Shown here: piece after piece, positions 1 through 5,235 of the stretch
How positions within the stretch are numbered: the first letter of the stretch is position 1
Layout of the letters: each line of letters opens with the position of its first letter
Assembly (NCBI RefSeq): GCF_900546705.1
Contig: NZ_URDP01000063.1
Coordinates: 1-5,875 of the forward strand
Length of the DNA stretch: 5,875 nucleotides
Direction of reading: 5' to 3'
DNA from: an uncultured Oscillibacter sp.
GTDB taxonomy: Bacteria > Bacillota > Clostridia > Oscillospirales > Oscillospiraceae
Notes under the pieces: model-generated
Databases searched by the model: none
What the model was told of the DNA's origin: nothing
Seen by the model: only the letters and a program-made list of their open reading frames with translations
Made by a program: the position numbers and the translations under genes

Positions 1-5
1 CCTGC

Positions 6-50
6 GTCTGCAAATTTACTCAGTTTCCTATTGACTTTTTATTTGCAGAC
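6..50. repeat. Inverted repeat just past the permease stop codon
   Basis: Perfect 10-bp arms, GTCTGCAAAT at 6-15 and ATTTGCAGAC at 41-50, are separated by 25 bp. On the minus strand the stem-loop begins directly after the permease TAA. No T-run follows the distal arm within the window, so it does not look like a classical intrinsic terminator. A role in RNA processing or 3'-end protection, or as a protein-binding site, is possible. The rest of the first 50 bases contains no start codon for a downstream gene. Confidence 0.5.
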
Positions 51-962
51 TTACAGATCGGAGTTGACCCAGTATTTTTTGCCGATCATCTGGATGATGG
101 TAATGACCATGATGATGGCTGCCAGCACCACGGAGATGGCAGCGCCGTAGCCGCGCATGCTGCTCTTGTTGAAAGCGCACTCGTAGAAGTACGTCACAAG
201 GCTCATGCTGTAGGTATAGGACAGCGTATCCCGGTCTACCATCAGGTAGATGAAATCAAAAATCTGCAAAATACCGATGGTCACCATGATGACCGAAAAG
301 AAGATCATGGGCGTGAGCATGGGCAGCGTGATTCTGAAAAACATCTGCCGGTTGGTGGCCCCGTCCAGCCGGGCCGCCTCATAGTAAGAGCTGTCGATGC
401 CCTGCATGGCCGCCAGCATGATGATGACATAGTAACTGACCATGGACCAAACCACCACCAGGATGATGGCCCAGCGTACATACTTCACGTCTCCCAGCCA
501 GGAGATCCGCGGCAGCCCCAGTTTTTCCAAGAACCAGTTGAAAATACCGTACTGATAGTTGAGGATCCACCGCCACAAAATGCCGATGGCGGCGGGGATG
601 GTAATGGCGGGGATGAACATCAGCGTCCGGTACAGCGTGCGGCCCCGGATCTTTTTATTGAGCAGATGTGCCAGAAACACCGAGAAGATGATGACCAGGG
701 GCACGCCCACCACAGCATAAAAGGCTGTGTTCTTCAGTGCCAGCCAGAACGTCTCGTCCGAGAGCAGGTCCCGGTAGTTTTTCAGCCCCACAAACGTGCC
801 GTCTCCAAAAGTGCCCATCTTGCGAAAGCTGTAGAGGATGTTTTGAATGAAGGGAACCACACTGAAAATGACAAGTCCTGCAAACATGGGCAGGATGAAC
901 GCGTATGCAGTGCACATCTCATTGCGCCGGCACCTGTTGAACCGGCGTTCCTGTTTTTTCAT
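51..962 (-). CDS. Carbohydrate ABC transporter permease, MalF/UgpA type (binding-protein-dependent transport inner-membrane component)
   Basis: This 303-residue integral membrane subunit of a sugar importer would pair with a second MalG-type permease and an ATPase, neither of which is in the window. About six membrane segments can be read, near residues 19-42, 76-101, 112-134, 163-185, 215-241 and 270-293. Residues 195-218 carry the EAA loop that contacts the ATPase, starting EAARLDGA and ending LPMLTP, with the invariant Gly at 201. An N-terminal NxxxSF-type stretch and 'FVGLKNYRDLL' (57-67) are typical of the MalF/UgpA branch. The open frame extends 53 codons further upstream, but that part is charged, lacks family similarity and crosses two hairpins. 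The start at 962 is chosen because AGGAGG lies 7 nt before it. The gene lies 162 nt downstream of the sugar-binding protein gene, on the same strand and presumably in one operon. The substrate cannot be told from sequence. Family assignment is firm. Confidence 0.93.
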   Translation of the reverse strand: MKKQERRFNRCRRNEMCTAYAFILPMFAGLVIFSVVPFIQNILYSFRKMGTFGDGTFVGLKNYRDLLSDETFWLALKNTAFYAVVGVPLVIIFSVFLAHLLNKKIRGRTLYRTLMFIPAITIPAAIGILWRWILNYQYGIFNWFLEKLGLPRISWLGDVKYVRWAIILVVVWSMVSYYVIIMLAAMQGIDSSYYEAARLDGATNRQMFFRITLPMLTPMIFFSVIMVTIGILQIFDFIYLMVDRDTLSYTYSMSLVTYFYECAFNKSSMRGYGAAISVVLAAIIMVITIIQMIGKKYWVNSDL

Positions 963-969
963 GGCCTGT

Positions 970-975
970 CCTCCT
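970..975 (-). promoter_or_regulatory. Ribosome binding site that fixes the permease start
   Basis: On the minus strand AGGAGG is followed by 7 nt and the ATG at 962. No comparable site precedes the ATG at 1121, so the long upstream extension of the frame is rejected. Confidence 0.85.
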
Positions 976-1021
976 ATTTTCCCGATTGACCTTTCTGCAG
1001 TGCGCAGTGCTTTCCGGACAC

Positions 1022-1061
1022 AAAACCGCGCTTTCATTTTCGGGTGCAAAAGCGCGCTTTT
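1022..1061 (-). terminator. Terminator-like hairpin between binding-protein and permease genes (probable attenuator)
   Basis: Arms 1022-1034 and 1049-1061 pair at 12 of 13 positions (one C-C mismatch at 1026/1057), with a 14-nt loop. Read on the minus strand, the stem has a GCGCG core and its 3' arm ends in GGTTTT. The T-run is short and followed by GTGTCC, so termination would probably be partial. Such leaky hairpins after a binding-protein gene are well known in ABC operons and lower permease expression. The 5' arm is itself self-complementary (AAAAGCGCGCTTTT, 1048-1061), so an alternative fold exists. Confidence 0.6.
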
Positions 1062-1075
1062 TCGTCCGGCAAACT

Positions 1076-1116
1076 CTGCCTGCGGCGGCCCCGGACGGGA
1101 CCGCCGCAGCGGGCAG
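1076..1116 (-). repeat. GC-rich stem-loop just downstream of the binding-protein gene
   Basis: The perfect arms TGCGGCGG (1081-1088) and CCGCCGCA (1101-1108) extend outward as CTGCC (1076-1080) with GGCAG (1112-1116) across a 3-nt bulge at 1109-1111. The loop can close further by CCC/GGG pairing (1090-1092 with 1097-1099). It begins only 8 nt after the binding-protein stop codon and no T-run follows, so it is more likely an mRNA-stabilising 3' hairpin than a terminator. It is the first of two tandem hairpins in this 162-nt gap. Confidence 0.65.
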
Positions 1117-1124
1117 ATCAATGC

Positions 1125-2411
1125 TCAGCCGAACACTTCGTCCAAAATAGCCTGAGCGGCAGCGGCGCCTTCGTCCATGGCCTCGTCCACAGGCTTGATG
1201 CCGCCGAACGCAGCCTGCATGGCGTCGTTCACCGTGGCAACCCAGTCCATGTTGCCGTTGGAGGGATAGGCAAAGCCGGTCTCAGAGGCATCCATGAACA
1301 CCTGGGCGTTGATATTCTTGAAGTTGGCCACATAGCCCTCCTGGGCCGCCAGGTAGGCGGGAATATCAATGCCGGACTCAGCCTCGTGGGCCAGGGCCTC
1401 CTCACCGGTGATGTACTTGATGAACTCCCAAGCCGCGTCCTTGTTGGGGCAGCTGGCAGACATGGAGTAGCCCAGGCCGCCCATGCAGGTGTAGTTGTTC
1501 TCCGCCATGGCGGGCATCTGGATCAGCTGCACATTGCCCGCCTGGGCCAGGGAGCTGCCTTCCAGTACGCTGGACTTCCAGGAGCCGATGAACACCATGG
1601 CCGCCTGGCCGGAGATGAACAGATCGGTGCCCTTGGTCTCCGTCAGCACAGAGTAGGGGGCCATCTGGCCGTTATCCATCAGGTCCACCACCTGCTGCAC
1701 GGCGTCCTTGGACTCGGGCAGGGCAATGCCGCAGGTCTTTCCGTCCTCGCTGAGGTAGTTGCCGCCATTTTGATACAGGAAGTTCATCCAGGAGGGCTGG
1801 GCGTCCAGCTCCATGACGATGGGATACTCACTGCCGCCGGCGGCTGCGATGGCATCCTTGAGGGAGGTGGCGATGGCGCGCATGTCATCCCAGGTCCAGC
1901 CGTCCTGAGGCAGCTCCACGCCATAGCGGTCAAAGAGCTCCGTGTTCAGGGCCACGACCACCGTGTCCAGGCCCTTGGGCATGGCGTACTGGCTACCGCC
2001 CAGATTGAACGCATTGACGCGGCCCTGGGCATAGGCGCTCATGTCGATGCCGTCGGCTTCAATATAGCTGTCCAGAGGCTCCAGGACACCCGCGTCCACG
2101 TACTTGCCCGCATAGGTGTTCATCCAGAACACATCAGGTGCCTCGTTGGTCTCCAGAGAGGCGTCCAGCTTCGTCCAGTAGGTGTCCCAGGGGATCTGCT
2201 CAATGGTGACCTGGATCTCGCCTTCGTGGGCGGCGTTGAAGCTGTCCACGTTTTCCTGGATCACCGGCAGCTGGGCCTCGTCCCACAGGGACAGCGTCAG
2301 GCTGACGGGACCGTCGGAGTTTCCGCTGCCGCTGTCGCCGCAGCCGGTCAGAGCCGCTGCGGAAAGTGCCATGACGGCGGCCAGGAGCATTGCTGTGAGT
2401 TTCTTTTTCAT
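1125..2411 (-). CDS. Extracellular sugar-binding lipoprotein of an ABC transporter (SBP family 1)
   Basis: This 428-residue solute-binding protein captures a carbohydrate outside the membrane and delivers it to the permease encoded downstream. The signal peptide is a lysine-rich N terminus (MKKK), a hydrophobic core to about residue 20, then the lipobox LTGC with the lipidated Cys at 24. A flexible Gly/Ser/Asp linker follows. The mature part has the usual family 1 order: a first beta-strand region (about 36-44), an 'FNAAHEGEIQVTIEQIPW' segment (58-75), 'APDVFWMN' (91-98) and 'MPKGLDTVVVALNTELFDRYGVELP' (144-168). Further on come a 'FISGQAAMVFIGSW' segment (265-278), 'MGGLGYSMSA' (310-319) and 'AAWEFIKYITG' (326-336). 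Many Trp and Tyr residues are available for stacking on sugar rings. Length is normal for the family. The start at 2411 is preferred over the ATG at 2417 because AAGGAG lies 7 nt from the former and 1 nt from the latter. The substrate is not determinable. Confidence 0.93.
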   Translation of the reverse strand: MKKKLTAMLLAAVMALSAAALTGCGDSGSGNSDGPVSLTLSLWDEAQLPVIQENVDSFNAAHEGEIQVTIEQIPWDTYWTKLDASLETNEAPDVFWMNTYAGKYVDAGVLEPLDSYIEADGIDMSAYAQGRVNAFNLGGSQYAMPKGLDTVVVALNTELFDRYGVELPQDGWTWDDMRAIATSLKDAIAAAGGSEYPIVMELDAQPSWMNFLYQNGGNYLSEDGKTCGIALPESKDAVQQVVDLMDNGQMAPYSVLTETKGTDLFISGQAAMVFIGSWKSSVLEGSSLAQAGNVQLIQMPAMAENNYTCMGGLGYSMSASCPNKDAAWEFIKYITGEEALAHEAESGIDIPAYLAAQEGYVANFKNINAQVFMDASETGFAYPSNGNMDWVATVNDAMQAAFGGIKPVDEAMDEGAAAAQAILDEVFG

Positions 2412-2418
2412 AACCATT

Positions 2419-2424
2419 CTCCTT
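2419..2424 (-). promoter_or_regulatory. Ribosome binding site deciding the binding-protein start
   Basis: On the minus strand AAGGAG is followed by AATGGTT and then the ATG at 2411. Another in-frame ATG at 2417 overlaps the spacer only 1 nt from the site and is too close to be the main start. Confidence 0.75.
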
Positions 2425-2442
2425 ATCGTTCTATTGTGTTCG

Positions 2443-2455
2443 CCCCATATTGGGG
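2443..2455 (-). repeat. Small hairpin between regulator and binding-protein genes
   Basis: Arms CCCCA (2443-2447) and TGGGG (2451-2455) enclose 3 nt. It lies just after the regulator stop codon in the 47-nt gap before the binding-protein start. It is short and has no T-run, so it is not a convincing terminator, and no promoter hexamers are convincing in the gap. Read-through from regulator to transporter genes is therefore likely. Confidence 0.35.
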
Positions 2456-2458
2456 AAA

Positions 2459-3460
2459 TCATCGTTGTTTTTCCTCTCCGCAGCCCTGAAGCCGGCGGCA
2501 GCTCTGCCGCTCCACAATGGAGTGCGGCAGCAAAATTTCTGCGTGGAGTGCCTGAGGCGGCTGTGAGAACAGCTCCAGTGTCTTTTCCACAAACGCCCCA
2601 ATGGGCTGGTGAACCGTGGTCAGGGCGGGCCGCACCCGGGTGGCGATGGTCAGATCGTCGTAGCCCAGAACGGATACATCCTCCGGCACCCGCAGTCCGG
2701 CATCGTACAGCGCCGCCATGGCGCCCACAGCCAGTTCGTCGCTGAAGGCAAATACCGCCGTGAAACGCCGGTTCTCCGCCAGCGCCGTCTCCATGGCCGT
2801 ATAGCCGGCCTCATAGGTCACGCCGCCCCGGATAATCTGCTCCTCCGACAGGCTGAGTCCCTGCTCCTCCATCGCCTTGCGGCTGCCGGTGATCCGCTGG
2901 AATCCGGCACCGATCTTGCGTTCGTCGTCGGAGAGGAACAAAATCTGCCGATGGCCCAGGCCCAGCAGATAACGTGTTCCCTCATAGGCGGCGGCAATGT
3001 CGTTGACATGAATACGGTCAGACTGATGATCCAGCGCCACGCCGCCGCACATCACCGTGCGCAGACCGCAGCCCTGCAGATAGTGGAGGATCTCACTGTC
3101 GATCTCCTCTTCAAAGTAGACGACTCCCGCCGGATGCATGCGGTTGACGAAAGTGCGGACAGTCTCCGGTGTGTAGGGATTGTAGCGTAGCAGCATGAAT
3201 GAATACTCGCCGTCCTCCTCCCGTTCCAAAAGCTCCGCCAGCGTGCGGCTGTAAAAATCGAAACGCAGGTGGGTCAGCAGAATCAAGATGAGTTTTTTCT
3301 TCGGTCGACGCACGGCCGGCTCCTGGTCCAGTGCCACCAGCGTACTCTCAATTTTTCCGGCAATTTCCGCGCTGACATTTTCAGTATTGGTCATATAGCG
3401 GGAAACGGACGCCGGCGAAACCCCTGCCAGCTCCGCAATCTTGCGAACGGTGATCTTCAT
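2459..3460 (-). CDS. LacI/GalR-family transcriptional regulator
   Basis: This is a 333-residue DNA-binding sugar sensor, probably the local regulator of the transporter genes it precedes. An N-terminal helix-turn-helix spans about residues 4-23 (VRKIAELAGVSPASVSRYM); the recognition helix begins SPASVSR. The C-terminal periplasmic-binding-protein-like core has the usual landmarks: 'GLGHRQILFLSD' (167-178), 'FQRITGSRKAM' (187-197), 'FAFSDELAVGA' (237-247), 'VPEDVSVLGYDDL' (258-270), 'RPALTTVHQP' (277-286) and 'LLPHSIVERQSC' (310-321). The hinge is odd: the usual Y-x-P-N-x-x-A-R-x-L helix is replaced by QEPAVRRPKKK (46-56), shorter, without the minor-groove leucine and with a second proline. 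The frame is open 72 codons further upstream, but that part is AT-rich, contains the operators and promoter, and has no ribosome binding site. GGAGG 5 nt before the ATG at 3460 decides the start. Autoregulation is inferred from operator-like sites in its own leader. Confidence 0.93.
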   Translation of the reverse strand: MKITVRKIAELAGVSPASVSRYMTNTENVSAEIAGKIESTLVALDQEPAVRRPKKKLILILLTHLRFDFYSRTLAELLEREEDGEYSFMLLRYNPYTPETVRTFVNRMHPAGVVYFEEEIDSEILHYLQGCGLRTVMCGGVALDHQSDRIHVNDIAAAYEGTRYLLGLGHRQILFLSDDERKIGAGFQRITGSRKAMEEQGLSLSEEQIIRGGVTYEAGYTAMETALAENRRFTAVFAFSDELAVGAMAALYDAGLRVPEDVSVLGYDDLTIATRVRPALTTVHQPIGAFVEKTLELFSQPPQALHAEILLPHSIVERQSCRRLQGCGEEKQR

Positions 3461-3465
3461 AGGCG

Positions 3466-3470
3466 CCTCC
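3466..3470 (-). promoter_or_regulatory. Ribosome binding site that fixes the regulator start
   Basis: On the minus strand GGGAGG precedes the ATG at 3460, with the GGAGG core 5 nt away. This rules out the 72-codon N-terminal extension of the open frame. Confidence 0.8.
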
Positions 3471-3471
3471 C

Positions 3472-3492
3472 ATTTTGTTTCTGAAACAAAAT
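3472..3492. promoter_or_regulatory. Perfect 21-bp palindrome, candidate operator O1
   Basis: Arms ATTTTGTTTC (3472-3481) and GAAACAAAAT (3483-3492) flank a single central T (3482). The 10-bp perfect symmetry next to a LacI-type regulator gene makes it a probable operator. It lies in the regulator's 5' leader, about 50-70 nt downstream of the predicted transcription start, where a bound repressor could block elongation or take part in looping. The centre is odd (C-T-G) rather than the CpG typical of LacI-family sites, so another protein remains possible. Confidence 0.75.
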
Positions 3493-3513
3493 TTATTATT
3501 TCTTTAACAAAAT
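3493..3513. promoter_or_regulatory. Degenerate tandem copy of the operator, candidate O1'
   Basis: Aligned with O1 at an offset of exactly 21 bp, this stretch matches at 16 of 21 positions (7/10 in the left arm, the centre, 8/10 in the right arm). The shared run AACAAAATTT occurs at 3485-3494 and 3506-3515. A 21-bp offset is two helical turns, so two bound dimers would sit on the same face of the DNA. Confidence 0.45.
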
Positions 3514-3546
3514 TTTGGGGTAAATAAGAAAATATCTTGTTTTTTT

Positions 3547-3558
3547 CGATTATAATCG
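3547..3558. repeat. Palindrome overlapping the minus-strand -10 element
   Basis: CGATTATAATCG is perfectly self-complementary over 12 bp and contains the minus-strand TATAAT. It also gives a TATAAT on the plus strand (3551-3556), but no plus-strand -35 is visible at a usable distance. It could be a second type of protein site or chance symmetry. Confidence 0.4.
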
Positions 3559-3577
3559 GGCAAAAAATTGCTGTCAA
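3549..3577 (-). promoter_or_regulatory. Consensus sigma-A-type promoter for the regulator-transporter operon
   Basis: On the minus strand TTGACA (3577-3572) is separated by exactly 17 nt from TATAAT (3554-3549); both hexamers are perfect consensus. The predicted transcription start is near 3542, giving a leader of about 80 nt before the regulator ATG. O1 and O1' lie within that leader, and O2 (3619-3631) lies about 40 bp upstream of the -35. Confidence 0.85.
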
Positions 3578-3618
3578 TATATCTTTTTTGCCAGAGATTT
3601 TCCCGGATTTTGCATTTT

Positions 3619-3631
3619 TGTTTCTGAAACA
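3619..3631. promoter_or_regulatory. Shorter copy of the operator, candidate O2
   Basis: TGTTTC (3619-3624), a central T and GAAACA (3626-3631) repeat the inner 13 bp of O1 exactly. The centres of O1 and O2 are 143 bp apart and bracket the minus-strand promoter. This suits a looping or two-site mechanism and puts O2 between the two divergent promoters. Confidence 0.6.
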
Positions 3632-3640
3632 TTTTACTTT

Positions 3641-3658
3641 TGTTGTGTTGAAACAACA
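3641..3658. repeat. Inverted repeat containing a third GAAACA half-site
   Basis: TGTTGT (3641-3646) and ACAACA (3653-3658) are inverted around 6 bp, and GAAACA occurs at 3650-3655. The opposite half-site does not match the operator family, so this is at best a half-site or a different operator. Confidence 0.35.
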
Positions 3659-3659
3659 T

Positions 3660-3704
3660 TTTACGCAAAATTGCAATCCGCAGTATCCGTTTCTTTACGC
3701 AAAA
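3660..3704. repeat. Pair of 11-bp direct repeats in the control region
   Basis: TTTACGCAAAA occurs at 3660-3670 and 3694-3704, offset by 34 bp. A related 10-bp repeat, AACATTTTAC, occurs at 3628-3637 and 3655-3664. They lie between the divergent promoters, where activator or repressor sites are expected. No protein can be assigned. Confidence 0.45.
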
Positions 3705-3762
3705 CGCATATGTGCACTTTTACCTATATATTTTGACAAAAATCGAAGAATTTTTATGTGTA

Positions 3763-3791
3763 TTGACATTTATTTTCTCATCTGCAATACT
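3763..3791 (+). promoter_or_regulatory. Promoter for the MATE-DUF624 unit
   Basis: TTGACA (3763-3768) is followed after 17 nt by AATACT (3786-3791, 4 of 6 consensus) with an extended-type TG at 3783-3784. The start of transcription would be near 3798, about 46 nt before the translation start. A second TTGACA at 3733-3738 has only a weak partner (TATGTG, 3755-3760, 16-nt spacer) and may be a minor promoter. Confidence 0.65.
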
Positions 3792-3831
3792 GTCTTTAAT
3801 TACTTTGGGTTCTGGGACCCCGTGTATGCCG

Positions 3832-3836
3832 GGAGG
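3832..3836 (+). promoter_or_regulatory. Ribosome binding site pointing to a TTG start for the MATE gene
   Basis: GGAGG is followed by 7 nt (3837-3843) and then TTG at 3844. The nearest in-frame ATG (3826) lies upstream of this site and the ATG at 3851 is out of frame. TTG is therefore the only start that uses this well-placed site. Confidence 0.75.
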
Positions 3837-3843
3837 AATCTGC

Positions 3844-5235
3844 TTGAAACATGTTTCTCTGCGTCTTTCACACGGCCCGGCTCTGCTGGCGCCGATCCTT
3901 CGCTTTTCCATTCCGCTGATGCTCACAGGCATCCTGCAGCTGGCCTACAACACCGCCGACTCCGTCATTGTCGGGCGCTACGCCGGCAGCAATTCCCTGG
4001 CTGCCGTGGGTGCCACATCGTCCATTATCTTTTTGCTGGTAACACTGTTTACCGGCGTGGCCATCGGTGCCAACTACCTGGCCGCCCGGGACTACGGTGC
4101 CGGCGACGCCGGAGCCCTGTTTGAAACGGTCCACTGTGCTGCGCTGCTGAGTGTGATTCTGGGACTGCTGGCAGGCGCATGCGGATTTTTTCTCTCCCCG
4201 CCGCTGCTGCGTCTGGCAGGCGCCCCGGCAGATGTACTGCCCCTTTCCACCGTATACCTGCGCATCTACTTTCTGGGCATTCCCGCCCTGGTGGTCTACA
4301 ACTTCGGCAGTGCCCTGCTGCGGGCCGTGGGAGACACCTTTTATCCGCTGGTCTTCATGGTGATCTCCGGCGCCCTGAACGTGGGGCTGAACCTGCTCTT
4401 TGTCATTGTCTTTCATCTGGATGTGGCGGGTGTGGCCATTGCCACCTCTGTTTCTCAGGTGGTTTCCGCCGCGCTGGTCACCGTACGCCTTTGTACCATC
4501 CGGGACATCTGCCGGCTGGATCTGCGGAAAATCCGCTTCTATCCGGCAAAGGCGGGCCTGATGCTGAAGGTCGGGCTCTCCGCCGGGCTGCAGGGCATTA
4601 TCTTCTCCGTGGCCAATGTGATGATCCAATCCGCCGTGAATTCCTTCGGCGCAGCCGTCATTGCCGGCAACACCGCGGCCTCCGGGCTGGAGAACTTTAT
4701 CCACACCGCCCAGAACACGTTCTATCAGGCTGCCATTACTTTCACCAGCCAGAGCATCGGCGCCCGCAAAATGCGGCAGGCCGTGCAGGTTTTCTGGATC
4801 TGCATGGGGCTGACCGTGGGGCTGGGCGTGGTATTGTGCGCCCTCCTGCGTCTGTTCCAGACCCAACTGCTGGGCATCTACATCAAGCCCACGGACGACT
4901 CCTATGAGGCCGTCATGGCCGCAGGCGCCGTACGGGTTCTGGCCATCAGTCAGTTTCAGTGGGTAGGCGGTATGATGGAGACGGCCTGCGGCTCCATCCG
5001 GGGCCTTGGAAAATCCCTCAACCCCACCGTCACCACGCTCATCGGCGCCTGCGGGCTGCGGGTGGTGTGGCTGTATACGGTGTTTGCCGCTGTGGGCACC
5101 ATCGAGAGCCTGTACTGGTCCTATCCCATCTCCTGGGTGCTGACGCTGGGAGTACACTGCGTGTTTTTGCTGATATACCGGCGGCAGCTGCTGGCCGGCG
5201 AGGAGAAAGGAGAATCCAATGTCCCGTCTTTTTGA
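3844..5235 (+). CDS. MATE-family multidrug/toxin efflux transporter, TTG start
   Basis: This is a 463-residue polytopic membrane protein that would export a cationic or organic compound in exchange for Na+ or H+; the length is normal for the family. Two related halves are visible, as in all MATE proteins. The N half has 'YNTADSVIVGRYAGSNSLAAVGAT' (35-58), with the conserved membrane Asp at 39, and 'GVAIGANYLAARDYGAGD' (71-88). 'FGSALLRAVGDTFYPL' (154-169) closes the first repeat region. The C half has 'NTAASGLENFIHTAQNTFYQAAITFTSQSIGAR' (276-308) and 'ACGSIRGLGKSLNPT' (381-395), the counterpart of the Arg-x-x-Gly motif. The frame continues upstream to an ATG at 3712, but that region holds the promoter and encodes no family sequence. 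The ribosome binding site at 3832-3836 selects TTG at 3844. The gene is divergent from the regulator-transporter operon and overlaps the next gene by 17 bp. The exported compound is unknown. Confidence 0.9.
   Translation: MKHVSLRLSHGPALLAPILRFSIPLMLTGILQLAYNTADSVIVGRYAGSNSLAAVGATSSIIFLLVTLFTGVAIGANYLAARDYGAGDAGALFETVHCAALLSVILGLLAGACGFFLSPPLLRLAGAPADVLPLSTVYLRIYFLGIPALVVYNFGSALLRAVGDTFYPLVFMVISGALNVGLNLLFVIVFHLDVAGVAIATSVSQVVSAALVTVRLCTIRDICRLDLRKIRFYPAKAGLMLKVGLSAGLQGIIFSVANVMIQSAVNSFGAAVIAGNTAASGLENFIHTAQNTFYQAAITFTSQSIGARKMRQAVQVFWICMGLTVGLGVVLCALLRLFQTQLLGIYIKPTDDSYEAVMAAGAVRVLAISQFQWVGGMMETACGSIRGLGKSLNPTVTTLIGACGLRVVWLYTVFAAVGTIESLYWSYPISWVLTLGVHCVFLLIYRRQLLAGEEKGESNVPSF
3846..3857. promoter_or_regulatory. 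Everted operator half-sites on the MATE start codon
   Basis: GAAACATGTTTC is a perfect 12-bp palindrome made of the same half-sites as O1 and O2 but in the opposite order (GAAACA then TGTTTC). It overlaps the TTG start region. It could be a regulator site that ties the exporter to the neighbouring regulator, or chance within coding sequence. Confidence 0.35.

Noticed and set aside
963..1121. 53-codon N-terminal extension of the permease frame
   Set aside because: It is read through both intergenic hairpins, is charged rather than membrane-like, and has no ribosome binding site at its ATG.
1044..2489. Long plus-strand open frame (481 codons) opposite the binding-protein gene
   Set aside because: It has no ribosome binding site, its His/Gly/Val/Gln-rich composition is typical of an antisense shadow, and it lies across a clear lipoprotein gene on the other strand.
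2182..2745. Plus-strand open frame spanning the binding-protein/regulator junction
   Set aside because: It is Pro/Arg/Ala-rich, crosses two convincing minus-strand genes and their junction, and has no domain signature.
3461..3676. 72-codon N-terminal extension of the regulator frame
   Set aside because: It covers the promoter, operators and ribosome binding site, and begins upstream of the predicted transcription start.
3807..3820. GGGT/ACCC hairpin in the MATE leader, considered as a T-box or riboswitch part
   Set aside because: The leader is only about 46 nt and the stem 4-5 bp; no T-box motif or aptamer-like structure is visible.
3461..3843. Possible catabolite-repression (cre) site in the control region
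   Set aside because: The palindromes lack the central CG and the flanking pattern of cre sites, so they were assigned to a local regulator instead.
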